A stretch of DNA of 54,179 nt from Sulfurirhabdus autotrophica (lineage in GTDB: Bacteria; Pseudomonadota; Gammaproteobacteria; Burkholderiales; SMCO01). The stretch spans positions 1 to 54,179 of the forward strand of contig NZ_SMCO01000021.1 in assembly GCF_004346685.1 (NCBI RefSeq). The letters are read 5' to 3'. Positions 1 to 10,664 of this stretch are shown here, piece by piece. Below the pieces are notes generated by a model. It was not told the origin of the DNA and did no database searches. It worked only from the letters and a program-made list of their open reading frames with translations. Position numbers and translations under genes: made by a program. Position 1 is the first letter of the stretch; every line of letters begins with the position of its first letter.

Positions 1-32
1 CCCCCCTTCACACCGCTGTTCCCCTTTGCCAT
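1..32 (-). CDS. Possible 5' end of a leftward gene, cut by the window edge
   Basis: An ATG at 30-32 on the minus strand opens a frame (Met-Ala-Lys-Gly-Asn-Ser-Gly-Val-Lys-Gly) that runs off the left edge. A GAGG stretch lies five to six bases upstream, and a good leftward sigma-70 promoter (55-82) ends about 25 bases before the ATG. Only ten codons are visible, so I cannot name a product. The short spacing of promoter, ribosome site and start makes a real gene plausible, but a structural RNA starting from the same promoter is also possible. Confidence 0.35.
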   Translation of the reverse strand, partial: MAKGNSGVKG

Positions 33-54
33 ACAGGCCTCAGGAAGAAGCCGA

Positions 55-82
55 ATTATACAGCCACATTAACTACGGTCAA
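55..82 (-). promoter_or_regulatory. Leftward sigma-70 promoter
   Basis: On the minus strand TTGACC (77-82) is followed after 16 bases by a perfect TATAAT (55-60). Both boxes are near consensus. It fires away from chpA, toward the gene or RNA beginning at the left edge. Confidence 0.6.
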
Positions 83-261
83 GACTTTATTACATATTTA
101 TTAAGAATATATTGTAACCTCATGATATACAATCATTAAGTTTGCTCAATATATATGCCTATATGGGATTTTCACTATCTAGATACTTGCCAACCAATTC
201 TCATGTTTTGGCTTTAGTAATTACATTTGTGACTATATTTTGCCTTTTTCATTTTTATACA

Positions 262-318
262 AACGCACTAATGCAAAGGGGCCGCCAATAATTGACGGCC
301 CCTTTGCATTAGTGCGTT
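262..318 (-). terminator. Large hairpin terminator after chpA
   Basis: A perfect 23-bp inverted repeat (arms 262-284 and 296-318) with an 11-base loop begins five bases past the chpA stop. The GC-rich core is GGGGCCG/CGGCCCC. On the minus strand the hairpin is followed by a short T-rich stretch. It probably ends the pilGHIJ-chpA transcript and could also insulate against reading from the other side. Confidence 0.8.
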
Positions 319-322
319 ATAT

Positions 323-3300
323 TTAGTGCTTGATACCTGCTTTGATGAAGCTTTCGATATGCTCCAGCAGTTCCTCTTCCTGATAAGGCTTACCCAGATA
401 AACGTCTACGCCCAACTCTTTAGCATAGTTACGATGTTTCTCTGCTGTACGTGAGGTAATCATGATAATGGGTATATTCGCTGTTTTGGAATCACCGCGT
501 ACATTGCGGGTTAATTCAAAGCCATCCATACGCGGCATTTCTATATCCACCAGCATGACGCTTGGCTGTGCATCTTGAAGCTCTTGCAGCGCCTCTACAC
601 CATCTTTTGCGGTGATAACCTGATAACCTTCACGGGACAACAATCTACTTGTGATTTTTCGCACCGTTAATGAATCATCTACCACCATAATGAGCGGAAT
701 GTTGCTTGGCTTTTCTTCTACTTCAACAGGTGCTTCGATCTTTGCCGTGACTATTGGCATTGCTTCACGGTGGGCTAATTGCACCGGATTCAGAATCAAA
801 ACCACCTTACCGTTACCCAGTACTGTTGCACCAGCGATGCCTGATACTCGCGCTAGTTGCGGCCCGATATTTTTGACTACAATTTCTCGGTTTCCCTGCA
901 ACTCATCTACGTGTATGGCCGTACGTAAAGCTCCGCTTCTCAATAGCAAGATTGAATTATAGTTTTTTGATATTGGCTGATGCTCTTCATCCCCAAGTAG
1001 TCTTGGCAAATAGAAGAATGGATATTTGTTGCCTTGCCATTCAATTTCTTTTTTACCATAGACTTCAGCCAGCGGTTTAGCCTTTAGTTCCTGGACCTGT
1101 TCCACCATGGATGAAGGTATTGCAAAAAGTTCGGCACCTGCTTTAATTAATAATGTCTGCGTTACTGCAAGTGTCAGTGGTAAATAAATGGTGAACGTTG
1201 TACCTTTCCCATATTCTGAATTCACCTCGATACGACCACCTAGGGATGCAACTTCATTTCTTACCACGTCCATACCTACACCGCGACCCGCAACCTGAGA
1301 CACTTCTTGTGCGGTTGAAAATCCTGAGGAAAATATCAATTCCATCAGAACTGCATCATCCAGCACCTGGCCATCTTCTATCAAGTTTAATTGAAGTGCT
1401 TTTTTACGAATCGCTTCCAAATCGATCCCGGCACCGTCATCACTTAATGTCAGAATAATTTCATTTCCTTCCTGACGTGCCTGAAGCTGTATATCACCAA
1501 TTTCTGCTTTTCCTGCAGCTAATCGTTTGGCTTTTACTTCCAGTCCATGAGCAATCGCGTTTCTGAGCAAATGCTCAAACGGGGCGGTCATTTTTTCCAG
1601 TACGCTTCTATCCAACTCAACATTCGCACCACGTATATCCAGGTTAGCTTTTTTACCTAATTCTTTCGCAGTCTGGCGAACAATACGATACATACGTTCA
1701 GTCAGACTATTTATCGGCACCATCCGAATATGCATCAATTCCTGCTGTAGCTCTCGATTCATCCGGGCTTGCTGTAGTAATGCAGCTTCTGTTTCATCCA
1801 GATTCTTCAGCAAATTCTGCTGTACAGTTGAAACGTCGTTCACACTTTCAGCCATCATCCGGGTTAATTCCTGGAATCGGGTGAAACGATCAAACTCCAG
1901 TGGATCAAATGTGGTCGTATCTTCATCACTGACCAATGTCAGACGAGACTGCATCTGACTTTCAGCTTGAATCTCTACCTCACGTAATTGATTACGTAAA
2001 CGTATGACGTTTTCTGTCAAATCAAACAGTGATTGCTTAAAGGATTGCATTTCACCTTCGATTCGCGAACGTGCGATACTCACCTCACCAGCTTCACTTA
2101 CCAGACGATCCACCACATCTGCGCGAACCCGCAACAATGCTTTCTGTGCTGCCTGTTCAAACTCTCCAAATGTCATTCCTGTTACAGCAGCAGTTTCCTG
2201 ATTGTCAAGCGATTGACTATCTTTTGTCGCAGAAATCACTTCCTGTATGTCTTGCTCACCAGTTTTCAAACGCTCTAGTGAGTCACCCAATCGGTCAAAC
2301 TCTGCTTCCAGATCATCAAACAATTCTGGTGTCAGAGAATTACTTTCAATAGCAACAACGACCTTATCTTCCATGTTGTGCGTTAATTCACCCAAACGCA
2401 TCGCTCCCGCCATTCGTGAGCTACCTTTTAAGGTATGGAGCGCACGCTGAAGGGAGTTTGATAAATTTAAATCTGTTGGGGTGGTACGCAAATCTCTGAG
2501 CAACCCCCCAATCTCTGGAAATAGCTCTTGTGCTTCTTCCAGGAAAATGGGTAACAATTGCTCGTCAAGATCGTCATGAACTCTTCTACGGTCAGCTTGC
2601 TCATTATCTTGCTGTACATTTTCAGCAACCCTTTCGCTTTGTGAAGGCGTACTGGACACTGATTTCATTTCAACAGGTATTTCTGCTATTGATGCTTTGG
2701 TATGCTCCTCTGCAAGCGCAGATGCTATTCCATCTGCCTGAGCCTTTTCTTGCGCCCGCAACACTTCAGCAGCTTTTTCATGTCTTTCTTCACGTTCAGC
2801 CACTGCCCTTTTCAACATAGCTTGCAAAGATATAATCAACTGTTTAGCCGGCTTTGGCGGTTTATGTTCACTAATAGTCGATAACATTTTGTTCAAGCTG
2901 GCAACTGTATCGCCCATTACCTTGATATGTTTATCACTGAAGGGCTGAAAATTGTCTAGCTGTTCCTGCAACCAGAGCTCCATCGCATGCCCTAGATCTG
3001 CAACGGCTGTAATGCCAGTGGTGCGAGCTATGCCGCAAAGGGTGTGTGCTGCACGCATAAACTCGTGTGCAATGGGTTGTTCAGGCGATTCGGTTACCCC
3101 AGCGTATTCCCTGGATAAGGTTTGCAAGTGCTGCTCTGCCTCTTTCATGAAGATGCTGAATAACACTGGGGAAATGACGGCTTCCCCGATCACCACATCT
3201 TCTTCCGGTGCCGGCATCTCTTCTACGGCAGCCTCACTCACTACAATTAACTCAGGCTTCGGCGTTGCTTCTGCTTCTGCTTCTGCTTCAAAGGGAGGGG

Positions 3301-6127
3301 AAGCTATCAATTCGGGTGTTCTTTCTTCCTGAACCGCTTCCTCTGCAATAGGGGTATCTGCATCAAATGAAGACAGCACTGGAGATTCCACCGCTCCAAA
3401 TACAGGTATATTTTCTAGATTCGGGACTATCTCTGAGGCTTGAACAGCTTCTATTTCTTCTTCGATTATTTCCTGGTTACTTTCGGAATCTTCTTCTAAA
3501 ATTACTGTTTCTTCTTCAGCTTCAGTTGCTAAAAGCGGCAGCTCAGACTCGTCAACCGGTTCAGCTTCAAATGCGATTTCTTCAGGCTCAATTGGCGCAA
3601 ATGTTAGTTCTTCTGGCACCAATTCTGGTTCTGAAACTTCATCAGCTTGAACTGCTACTTCGCCATTTTTTAGCTGTTCAGCGAACGCCAGTAAGTCTTC
3701 TGCTTGCACATCCGCTGTACCACTATCATTTAATTGTTTTACCCATTCTGCAAACGCATCATGAGATTGCGAAATAAGTTGCAACAACGCAGGTGTCGCA
3801 CTCTTTTCTTCTTCCATCCACTTGTTCATCACCTGCTCTATACCCCAGGCAACTTCGCCCAGCGTATTTAATCCTACCATCCTGCCGCTACCCTTCAGGG
3901 TATGAAATCCACGACGTATAGTCGTAAGCGCTTCCCTGTCATGTGGATTACCTTGGCAAATTTGGAGATTTTCCTGCACTCTTCCCAGAACTTCTTCGGC
4001 TTCTTCCAAATAAGTTTCTAAAAGCTCGGCATCCACTGCGTCCTCTGAAGCATCTTTCATGCGAGATGCTTCTGCTGAAGGTGCGCTTGCTTGAACTTTT
4101 AAGGCTGTAATTTCTGCAATGCTGGCTTCGAGCTCAGGAAGCACCTCATCACCTGACTGGCTGAGCAAAGTCAGTGCCTTTGAAGCTTGCAAATTTAATA
4201 AATGATCTGCGACCAAATCTGCATCTTGACGCAAACTGGTTAAAACAGCTTTTACATTTACCTTGCAAATATTATCCGCAGGTGTTTTTTGCAATGCTTC
4301 AAAACAAGATTTAAGCTGTTGTTTTTGTTCGTCCAAGCCAGACTCGACACTGATTGTTGGTAAGTCAGGCTCAACTTCTTCTGATATTTCTACTTCTATC
4401 GGTTCATGACTTGTATCAGCTTCTTTCCCGGTCAAACGTTTTAATACAGGGATTAAAATTCTTTCTGCGTCAGTACGGCCATACTGAATTGCATCCACAT
4501 AAAAACCTAAACTACTTAATGCTTCCGCAACCAGTTCATGCTCTTGCTCTTCAACTACATAATCTTCCTGACTGAATTTTCGGATTAAGTCCTGGCTGGC
4601 GGCAAGTAATTCCACTGCTTTTCCCATATCCAGAATCGACAGCGCACCAGAAATTTGATGAATGGTTGGATCAAGAGCAACCAGATCATTACGCTTGGTT
4701 GTATCGCGAAAATAACTGTCAAGCACCTGCTCTATGTTGCGTAAATTAGTCTGAATTTCATTGGCAACCTGAGACAACAACATCTTTTCTTGTGCTTTAC
4801 GGCTCATTTCGCCCAGTAATGGCACTTCAGGAATATCAATTTCTCCCAAATTGCCACTGATGCTGGCTTGCAGCCGTTTTACCTGCACTTCGGACTGCTG
4901 AACAAACTCTTGAGCTTGCTGCTTGTAGTTTTCTGTCGTGTTTTCTATCAGCAATAACGCAGTTGCCATTTCAAGAGCAACTGTGTCTTTATTGGTTTCA
5001 TTTACTTCACTCAATACGGCTGCAACAGCCCCGATCTGATTTACCAGATTGTTCATCGGCTGGCTGTCGAGCGCTTCTGCCTTTGCGATCAATTTGGCAG
5101 ACTGTTGCTGAAAGTTGGTAAGGCTATCTTTATTGCCTGAAGTGTATTTCAACCAGGATTCTTTTGCTGTTGACACTGCATCGCGTAATTCACGCAGTAT
5201 GGACTGAAGCTTAATGTGATCAGCTTCTTCTTCGTCCGTTTGCGTTTTTGCAACTGGCAAATAATCATCCAGTTCGAAAACCTGTTTTACTTCTTTAACG
5301 GAATCACTCACTGCCTGACTGCGCGCGACAAAATATAAAACATCACGCAACAATCTCTCAGCAACTTTAGGCGATCCCTCAACCAGTTTGCGCATTTGTA
5401 AATCTATGCGTGCGCACAATTGTTTTACATTAAATTCAGCTTTTAATCCTTGATTGATCAGACTATCTACAAATGCAATTGCTGCCCACCAAAAAGTTCG
5501 ATGTGCTGGTAAACTCTGGGTAGTATCGATTTCTCGCAAAGCTTCTCGCATTTCCGGAAGACCGGCTGCACCCTCTCCCTTTAACCATTGCAATAAACCG
5601 CGCTGAAAACGAGAGCGCTGATTTTTGATAAACTGTGGGAAATCCGTCTCAGAGAGGGTCCGGACTGCTTTATTTTTTGGTGCTCGCGTACTTAAATCAG
5701 GGAAAAACAAGTCGCTTTCATTATGCTTTTCAATATTTTGTGCTTGCAACAGCTTTTGGTAAAAAGGAAAAAGCTTTAACGGGAGATCAGGTTCCCCGCC
5801 TATTAGTTCATCCAGATATTGTACAAGCGCCGTGATTGCCTGCTTGATCAATTCAATATGTTCAGGAGAAATTACTACTTCCTGTTTTTCAAATCCGGTG
5901 ACAAATTTCTCAATTTCAGCACTATAACGTGCTGCACCTTCAAGACCAACCATTTGAATTGCCCCAGTCACCTGGTGCAAATGCGTCAGACAATACCGAA
6001 TTGGAGTAACATCCTCCATGTTCTCCGACAACTGAGTCAGATTATCGCTAGCCTGACTAAGTGCGTGATCGATCTCCCCTTTAACCCATGTTAAAGGGCC
6101 AACGTCAAATTCCGTTATCGCGCTCAT
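323..6127 (-). CDS. chpA: ChpA/PilL: chemosensory histidine kinase of the type IV pilus Chp system, with multiple Hpt modules and a receiver
   Basis: A 1934-residue CheA-type kinase controlling type IV pilus activity downstream of PilJ. I see five Hpt-like modules. Two have the canonical HTLKG (His742 and His1231). Three keep the histidine but replace the lysine: HQVTG at His51, HQISG at His490 and HTLCG at His1028. Then come the CheA dimerisation and HATPase domains (N box near residue 1525, DDGAGI, GRGVGMDVV), a CheW-like domain, and a C-terminal receiver from about 1810 with phospho-acceptor Asp1861. A long acidic Glu/Ala/Pro-rich linker lies around residues 840-1000. It is last in the operon, 10 bases after pilJ. 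It is shorter than the Pseudomonas ChpA, which is about 2470 residues. Confidence 0.95.
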   Translation of the reverse strand: MSAITEFDVGPLTWVKGEIDHALSQASDNLTQLSENMEDVTPIRYCLTHLHQVTGAIQMVGLEGAARYSAEIEKFVTGFEKQEVVISPEHIELIKQAITALVQYLDELIGGEPDLPLKLFPFYQKLLQAQNIEKHNESDLFFPDLSTRAPKNKAVRTLSETDFPQFIKNQRSRFQRGLLQWLKGEGAAGLPEMREALREIDTTQSLPAHRTFWWAAIAFVDSLINQGLKAEFNVKQLCARIDLQMRKLVEGSPKVAERLLRDVLYFVARSQAVSDSVKEVKQVFELDDYLPVAKTQTDEEEADHIKLQSILRELRDAVSTAKESWLKYTSGNKDSLTNFQQQSAKLIAKAEALDSQPMNNLVNQIGAVAAVLSEVNETNKDTVALEMATALLLIENTTENYKQQAQEFVQQSEVQVKRLQASISGNLGEIDIPEVPLLGEMSRKAQEKMLLSQVANEIQTNLRNIEQVLDSYFRDTTKRNDLVALDPTIHQISGALSILDMGKAVELLAASQDLIRKFSQEDYVVEEQEHELVAEALSSLGFYVDAIQYGRTDAERILIPVLKRLTGKEADTSHEPIEVEISEEVEPDLPTISVESGLDEQKQQLKSCFEALQKTPADNICKVNVKAVLTSLRQDADLVADHLLNLQASKALTLLSQSGDEVLPELEASIAEITALKVQASAPSAEASRMKDASEDAVDAELLETYLEEAEEVLGRVQENLQICQGNPHDREALTTIRRGFHTLKGSGRMVGLNTLGEVAWGIEQVMNKWMEEEKSATPALLQLISQSHDAFAEWVKQLNDSGTADVQAEDLLAFAEQLKNGEVAVQADEVSEPELVPEELTFAPIEPEEIAFEAEPVDESELPLLATEAEEETVILEEDSESNQEIIEEEIEAVQASEIVPNLENIPVFGAVESPVLSSFDADTPIAEEAVQEERTPELIASPPFEAEAEAEATPKPELIVVSEAAVEEMPAPEEDVVIGEAVISPVLFSIFMKEAEQHLQTLSREYAGVTESPEQPIAHEFMRAAHTLCGIARTTGITAVADLGHAMELWLQEQLDNFQPFSDKHIKVMGDTVASLNKMLSTISEHKPPKPAKQLIISLQAMLKRAVAEREERHEKAAEVLRAQEKAQADGIASALAEEHTKASIAEIPVEMKSVSSTPSQSERVAENVQQDNEQADRRRVHDDLDEQLLPIFLEEAQELFPEIGGLLRDLRTTPTDLNLSNSLQRALHTLKGSSRMAGAMRLGELTHNMEDKVVVAIESNSLTPELFDDLEAEFDRLGDSLERLKTGEQDIQEVISATKDSQSLDNQETAAVTGMTFGEFEQAAQKALLRVRADVVDRLVSEAGEVSIARSRIEGEMQSFKQSLFDLTENVIRLRNQLREVEIQAESQMQSRLTLVSDEDTTTFDPLEFDRFTRFQELTRMMAESVNDVSTVQQNLLKNLDETEAALLQQARMNRELQQELMHIRMVPINSLTERMYRIVRQTAKELGKKANLDIRGANVELDRSVLEKMTAPFEHLLRNAIAHGLEVKAKRLAAGKAEIGDIQLQARQEGNEIILTLSDDGAGIDLEAIRKKALQLNLIEDGQVLDDAVLMELIFSSGFSTAQEVSQVAGRGVGMDVVRNEVASLGGRIEVNSEYGKGTTFTIYLPLTLAVTQTLLIKAGAELFAIPSSMVEQVQELKAKPLAEVYGKKEIEWQGNKYPFFYLPRLLGDEEHQPISKNYNSILLLRSGALRTAIHVDELQGNREIVVKNIGPQLARVSGIAGATVLGNGKVVLILNPVQLAHREAMPIVTAKIEAPVEVEEKPSNIPLIMVVDDSLTVRKITSRLLSREGYQVITAKDGVEALQELQDAQPSVMLVDIEMPRMDGFELTRNVRGDSKTANIPIIMITSRTAEKHRNYAKELGVDVYLGKPYQEEELLEHIESFIKAGIKH

Positions 6128-6137
6128 CGCATACTAC

Positions 6138-8279
6138 CTATAATAGTTTGAAACCGGCCACGGAACCTCTTAACTCTGCAGCCAGATCAGCCAATTGACC
6201 AATTGAGACGGCTGTTTGTTTGGTACCTTCCGTCGTCTGAGTCGTGATGTTTTGAATGTCCTGCATGTTCTGTGCAACCTTGCCTGCGGATTCCGCCTGA
6301 GCTTGTGTAGCACGTGAAATGGTGTCGATCAATCCCGCAAGATTTTGCGAAACTTGTCCAATTTCATTTAGCGCCTGGCCAGCAGCATCGGAAAGCTTGG
6401 TTCCCTCAACCACACCCTGGGTGCTTTTCTCCATAGCGGCAACCGCATCTTGCGTATCTGTCTGAATGGTTTTCACAATGGCACCAATTTGCTTGGTAGC
6501 TTCACCTGAACGTTCAGCCAGACGCTGCACCTCCTCCGCAACCACGGTAAAGCCTCGACCTGCTTCACCCGCCGATGCGGCCTGAATCGCCGCGTTAAGA
6601 GCCAAAACGTTCGTCTGTTCAGTAATGTCAGAAATCAGTTCAACGATTTCACCAATCTCCTGTGAGCTTTCACCCAGACGCTTAATACGTTTCGCTGTTT
6701 CCTGGATCTGCTCTCGAATTTCATTCATACCAGAGATAGAGTTTTGTACAGCTGTCGTACCTTTTTCAGATGCGGTCAGTGATTGGTGCGCAACCTTTGC
6801 CGATTCGGCCGCGTTGGCTGACACTTCGTTAATTGAATCTGCCATCTGCAAAACTGAAGCACTGGTTTCTTCAATTTCCTGGGACTGTTTTTGCGCAGCC
6901 TCCAGCAACTGACTGGTAATTTTCTGCGCTTGTTGAGACGCCTGCGTAACCTGTTCAGTCGCCTTATTAATACCTGTTACCAAAGAACGCAACTCGTCAA
7001 TAGTGTAGTTGATGGAGTCTGCGATAGCGCCCGTAATATCTTCTGTTACACTCGCCTTAATAGTCAGATCACCTTCAGCCAGATCGCCCATCTCGTTCAG
7101 CAACCGCAAAATAGCTTCCTGGTTTCGTTTATTTTCCTGCTCACTTTGTGAAGCCCGACGTTTCGCTTCGTTCAGGTTTACGATACCCAGCATAATCATA
7201 CTGACCACACCCAGCAAGCCAAATACGGCAGCCAACCATCCACCCACAATCTGGCCAAGACCTTCATAGGCTGCAGTTAGTTTTTGCAATTGGGTTAGCA
7301 GGTCTTCACTTGATACAAAAATGTTTCTTGCTGCTTGCTTAGCGTTTACCAATTCCTGCATGTTTTGCAGAATACTATTAACAGAAGCTTCAAACTGCTT
7401 AAAAGTTTCCTGCAATTCCGCCAGCTTATCGCGAGTATCTGGATCTTTAACCGCTGCCAGGCGCAGGTCTTCACTACCGTTTACCAGCCCTTCCAATACA
7501 TCACGGAAAGTATTCGTATCTTTTCCTAACAGGAATGCTACTTCAGGATCAATTACGTCACTGGCCAAAAGTGCGTTAGCATTTTTTGCCATCCGCTGGG
7601 TTAACATAACCTGCTGTGACGCGATGGAAACTTCACGAAGTGGCGCGCCAGACTGAGTGAGCAAGGCCACAACTTGTTCAGTTAATTCAAGCAACTGGAT
7701 GTTGTTTGTATTGATTGCCGCAACGGCACGATTTAATTCGATCAGTTTTGATTTTTGAGCAAGAATCAGTTCAGCACCCTTTGCCGAAGATTCCCAACTT
7801 TTATCCACTTCTTTAAGCAATGGTAGAACTGAACCTGGAGAAGCAGGAATACCGTCCCCTCCTTTAGTTAGTCCACTTAATGATTTTTTAAAACGTATAT
7901 CACTTTCACCCAGTTGCTGAAATGCTATATCGTTTCCCAAAACCGCCTGCTGCGCACCTTTTGAGATACGCTGCGAAAGCATCTGCATAGCAGTGGAAGT
8001 CTCGAGATAACGTGCTTTATTGGAGAGGCTGATAGTGTTGTAAGCAAGCGTCGCCGCCGCAAGGAGCAAAAAGACCACCATGGCACTAATCGTCACCAAA
8101 TATTGCTTTTCAACCGGCAAACCACCAATGAGCGGCAAGCGCATCGGCTCTTTTCCAGCAATATTTCCTACACCCTTCATGATCAGCGTAGTGTGCTGAC
8201 CTGATTCCGCTTCCTTCTTAGGCCCTTTAGGGTCACTCTTGCCTAAAGAAAACTTGAAGCCAGGTATCTTAATCGCCAT
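6138..8279 (-). CDS. pilJ: PilJ: methyl-accepting chemoreceptor of the Chp pilus system
   Basis: A membrane chemoreceptor of 713 residues that feeds ChpA. A cytoplasmic N-terminal stretch of about 60 residues is followed by a transmembrane segment, a periplasmic region with PilJ-type helical repeats (each containing a QRM/QRI-type motif), a second transmembrane segment near residue 345-370, a HAMP-like region and a signalling domain. The signalling tip carries the conserved [12 protein letters not shown] motif. The ATG at 8279 has GGAG eight bases upstream. A longer in-frame reading from a TTG at 8291 would place the start over this ribosome site, so I prefer the ATG. It lies between pilI and chpA. 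Confidence 0.95.
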   Translation of the reverse strand: MAIKIPGFKFSLGKSDPKGPKKEAESGQHTTLIMKGVGNIAGKEPMRLPLIGGLPVEKQYLVTISAMVVFLLLAAATLAYNTISLSNKARYLETSTAMQMLSQRISKGAQQAVLGNDIAFQQLGESDIRFKKSLSGLTKGGDGIPASPGSVLPLLKEVDKSWESSAKGAELILAQKSKLIELNRAVAAINTNNIQLLELTEQVVALLTQSGAPLREVSIASQQVMLTQRMAKNANALLASDVIDPEVAFLLGKDTNTFRDVLEGLVNGSEDLRLAAVKDPDTRDKLAELQETFKQFEASVNSILQNMQELVNAKQAARNIFVSSEDLLTQLQKLTAAYEGLGQIVGGWLAAVFGLLGVVSMIMLGIVNLNEAKRRASQSEQENKRNQEAILRLLNEMGDLAEGDLTIKASVTEDITGAIADSINYTIDELRSLVTGINKATEQVTQASQQAQKITSQLLEAAQKQSQEIEETSASVLQMADSINEVSANAAESAKVAHQSLTASEKGTTAVQNSISGMNEIREQIQETAKRIKRLGESSQEIGEIVELISDITEQTNVLALNAAIQAASAGEAGRGFTVVAEEVQRLAERSGEATKQIGAIVKTIQTDTQDAVAAMEKSTQGVVEGTKLSDAAGQALNEIGQVSQNLAGLIDTISRATQAQAESAGKVAQNMQDIQNITTQTTEGTKQTAVSIGQLADLAAELRGSVAGFKLL

Positions 8280-8336
8280 TCTTGTCTCCAATTTGCTTAT
8301 TCATTTGCACGGGATATTCCCCAATACATTTTTTTG

Positions 8337-8849
8337 TTACAAACCTACTCGTAAAAAATCCGGATGATGCACCAGCGTTTCCATTTTCAACTCTTTCCAA
8401 AGCTGCCCGTCATCATCTGTATATTCAGCACAAAACCACGGTGTTTCTGAATTATTTACTTCTTTTCTCTGAAACTGTTCTGGATTGCGTAAACCTAACA
8501 TTCTATTTACCACCAACCCCGCATTCACCATGAATTTCTGGTGAACCAACAATAACCGACTATCCATATTGATCGGGGTGTTACCGCCACCCAGAAAAGC
8601 AGAAAAATCCGCAATACTAAATAGATTTCCACGGATATTCGCCACGCCAACAAACCAGGGGCGAGTCAACGGAACGCTCGCCAATGTTGGCACTGGAACC
8701 ACTTCACTCACATCCGCCAGATTTACCAGCCAAAACTCCGTTCCCACCTGCAATCCCAGCTTGGAAGATGAAGGGGCCATTTTGGCCACCCCTTGCAGCT
8801 TAGCTGAAACGCTTTGCTGAAACTCACGTAGACTAATTTTTCTTGCCAT
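8337..8849 (-). CDS. pilI: PilI: CheW-like coupling protein of the Chp system
   Basis: A 170-residue protein that is almost entirely a CheW domain (from about residue 30, with the V-x-G-V-A-N-I-R-G-N-L motif typical of the family). In the Chp system it couples the PilJ receptor to the ChpA kinase. The ATG has AAGG about eight bases upstream. It follows pilH by 13 bases and precedes pilJ by about 57 bases, matching the pilG-H-I-J order of Pseudomonas. Confidence 0.92.
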   Translation of the reverse strand: MARKISLREFQQSVSAKLQGVAKMAPSSSKLGLQVGTEFWLVNLADVSEVVPVPTLASVPLTRPWFVGVANIRGNLFSIADFSAFLGGGNTPINMDSRLLLVHQKFMVNAGLVVNRMLGLRNPEQFQRKEVNNSETPWFCAEYTDDDGQLWKELKMETLVHHPDFLRVGL

Positions 8850-8862
8850 TATCTGACCTTGA

Positions 8863-9228
8863 TTAACTCAACGCTGTAATCTTTCTTAAAAGTTCTGCTG
8901 AATCTACCGGTTTGATAACATAATCTTTGGCACCTTGCCGCATACCCCAAACCTTATCAGTTTCCTGCCCCTTTGTTGTGCAGAGGATTACAGGAATATC
9001 CTTGGTTTCGTCATCTTTAGTGATTGCACGCGTTGCCTGGAAGCCATTCAATCCTGGCATCACCACGTCCATGATGATCAAATCAGGCTTTTCCAACTTG
9101 GCTTTAGCCATTGCTTCTTCGCCATTTTCTGCCATGACCACGCTATACCCATTTTTTGTCAACAACTCCCCCAGAAAATGCCTTTCAGTTGGGGAGTCAT
9201 CTACCACCATTATTTTGTTAATCGCCAT
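8863..9228 (-). CDS. pilH: PilH: single-domain response regulator
   Basis: A 121-residue CheY-like receiver with an acidic pair at Asp10/Asp11, phospho-acceptor Asp54 in I-I-M-D-V-V-M-P-G, the conserved Thr (CTTKG) and Lys (VIKP). There is no output domain. In the Chp system PilH counteracts PilG, associated with pilus retraction or acting as a phosphate sink. The ATG has GAGGAAA upstream, and the gene begins 15 bases after pilG. Assignment as PilH rather than another CheY rests on position and on similarity to the PilH pattern. Confidence 0.93.
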   Translation of the reverse strand: MAINKIMVVDDSPTERHFLGELLTKNGYSVVMAENGEEAMAKAKLEKPDLIIMDVVMPGLNGFQATRAITKDDETKDIPVILCTTKGQETDKVWGMRQGAKDYVIKPVDSAELLRKITALS

Positions 9229-9243
9229 AATTTATTTCCTCAA

Positions 9244-9645
9244 TTAAGCCAAACCACGATTTAATACATGCTTACCAACCGCTTCCAGCAAACTGTCTTT
9301 AGTAAAAGGTTTGGTCAAATATTCATCCGATCCCACCATTCTTCCTCTCGCTCGGTCAAACAAGCCGTCTTTACTGGACAGCATAATGACTGGAGTGGAC
9401 TTGAACTTGGGATTTTTTTTAATCAGGGAGCATGCCTGGTAACCATCCAGGCGCGGCATCATTATATCGACAAAAATCACATCTGGCTGGTGGTCTGTTA
9501 TTTTTGCCAATGCATCAAAACCATCTTCAGCCAAAACCACTTCACATCCAGCCTTCACCAGAAATATTTCGGCACTTCTACGAATGGTATTGCTATCATC
9601 AATTACCATCACTTTAACACCGGCTAGATTATTAGCTTCACTCAC
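9244..9645 (-). CDS. pilG: PilG: single-domain response regulator
   Basis: A CheY-like receiver with V-M-V-I-D-D-S, phospho-acceptor Asp60 in F-V-D-I-M-M-P-R-L-D-G-Y, M-L-S-S-K-D-G and the T-K-P-F motif, close to Pseudomonas PilG. It is the first gene of the operon. The frame stays open to a TTG at 9663, but I prefer the GTG at 9645: a run of G bases lies eight bases before it, and the resulting N-terminus (Met-Ser-Glu-Ala-Asn) fits the family length of about 133 residues. PilG promotes pilus extension and twitching through ChpA phosphotransfer. Confidence 0.93.
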   Translation of the reverse strand: MSEANNLAGVKVMVIDDSNTIRRSAEIFLVKAGCEVVLAEDGFDALAKITDHQPDVIFVDIMMPRLDGYQACSLIKKNPKFKSTPVIMLSSKDGLFDRARGRMVGSDEYLTKPFTKDSLLEAVGKHVLNRGLA

Positions 9646-10664
9646 AACCCATGCCCCCTGCAATCATTATCGCAACCGTTCGCGAATTTTTTGTGAAAAT
9701 ACGAAATACCAAACCATTGTATAATAAATTCATAATAGATACAGTCATTTTTCAATCTTTTACATGAGAAAAGCAAGTTATCTTGCTAGTTTAGCTAAAT
9801 ATTATTCTCAAATATCGTTATGACACAACACATTTATCATTAACGACACTTCTGTACAAAACTGTAGCGATCAATCCTTAAATTCTTCAAAAAATTATTA
9901 TCATTGGCATAATGCATTAAAAATACCAGTTTAGGATTCGTCAAATTCGCTTTAACTAAATCCGTCAAACCTTACTTTCTCTGGATCAGACATAACCGTT
10001 TAAAAATGAACTGATGCTAAGAATATCCCTATATTTTAGTTTTGCACAATATACTTTGCACAATTAAATATGGTTTTTTTGTAAAATCACCTTGTTTCCA
10101 TATCACTAACTCATCATACAATCTTATTGCATACGCAAAATAATTCACTTTAACCCTAAATTTCCACATTACTTGCATGGTTACGTAAATTCAACAAATG
10201 CGCTTGAAAGTTTTAAACGTGTTTTCACTTACTTAGCAAAATATATTGCTTTAGTAAATGTCCGTTAAACTAGATAGTAATTGATCTTTACCACAATTAT
10301 CACCAAACGATTAACATCTTTTGTAACGCTCCCATTCAATTATAATTTAATATTTATTTGCTTTTTTCGCTATACATTACTTACTGTTTTTAAAGATAAT
10401 TTATATAAGTTATGTTGATAATTCATCACAAGTGACAAAAATACATCTACTCTTTAGTTTAATTTAACACTTCTCTCAATTAATTTTAAAGATTAACGCT
10501 TGTTAACGTGATTCGTTCGATATAGTATATGACTACTAGAAAGATCTAATATGTAAGATTGTTTTTTGGTTTCTGCATTCTGGAAGCTGGAAATACCGGG
10601 CAAAGAACTACAATTACCGGTTTTCTGGATTCCTGAAAATTTTCTTGGTTGCTTAAGGAATTTT
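9646..10664. other. Long AT-rich intergenic region between pilG and the PstS-like gene
   Basis: About 1 kb separates the divergent pilG and PstS-like genes. It has no credible coding frame: only short frames without ribosome sites. It is very AT-rich, with many A/T runs. It must hold the promoters for both genes, but I could not single out a convincing -35/-10 pair. No strong hairpin or tandem repeat stands out. Confidence 0.6.

Noticed and set aside
2952-3777. Plus-strand open frames of up to about 136 codons inside chpA
   Set aside because: They lie antisense to a confidently assigned kinase gene, lack ribosome sites and have low-complexity translations caused by its Glu/Ala-rich linker.
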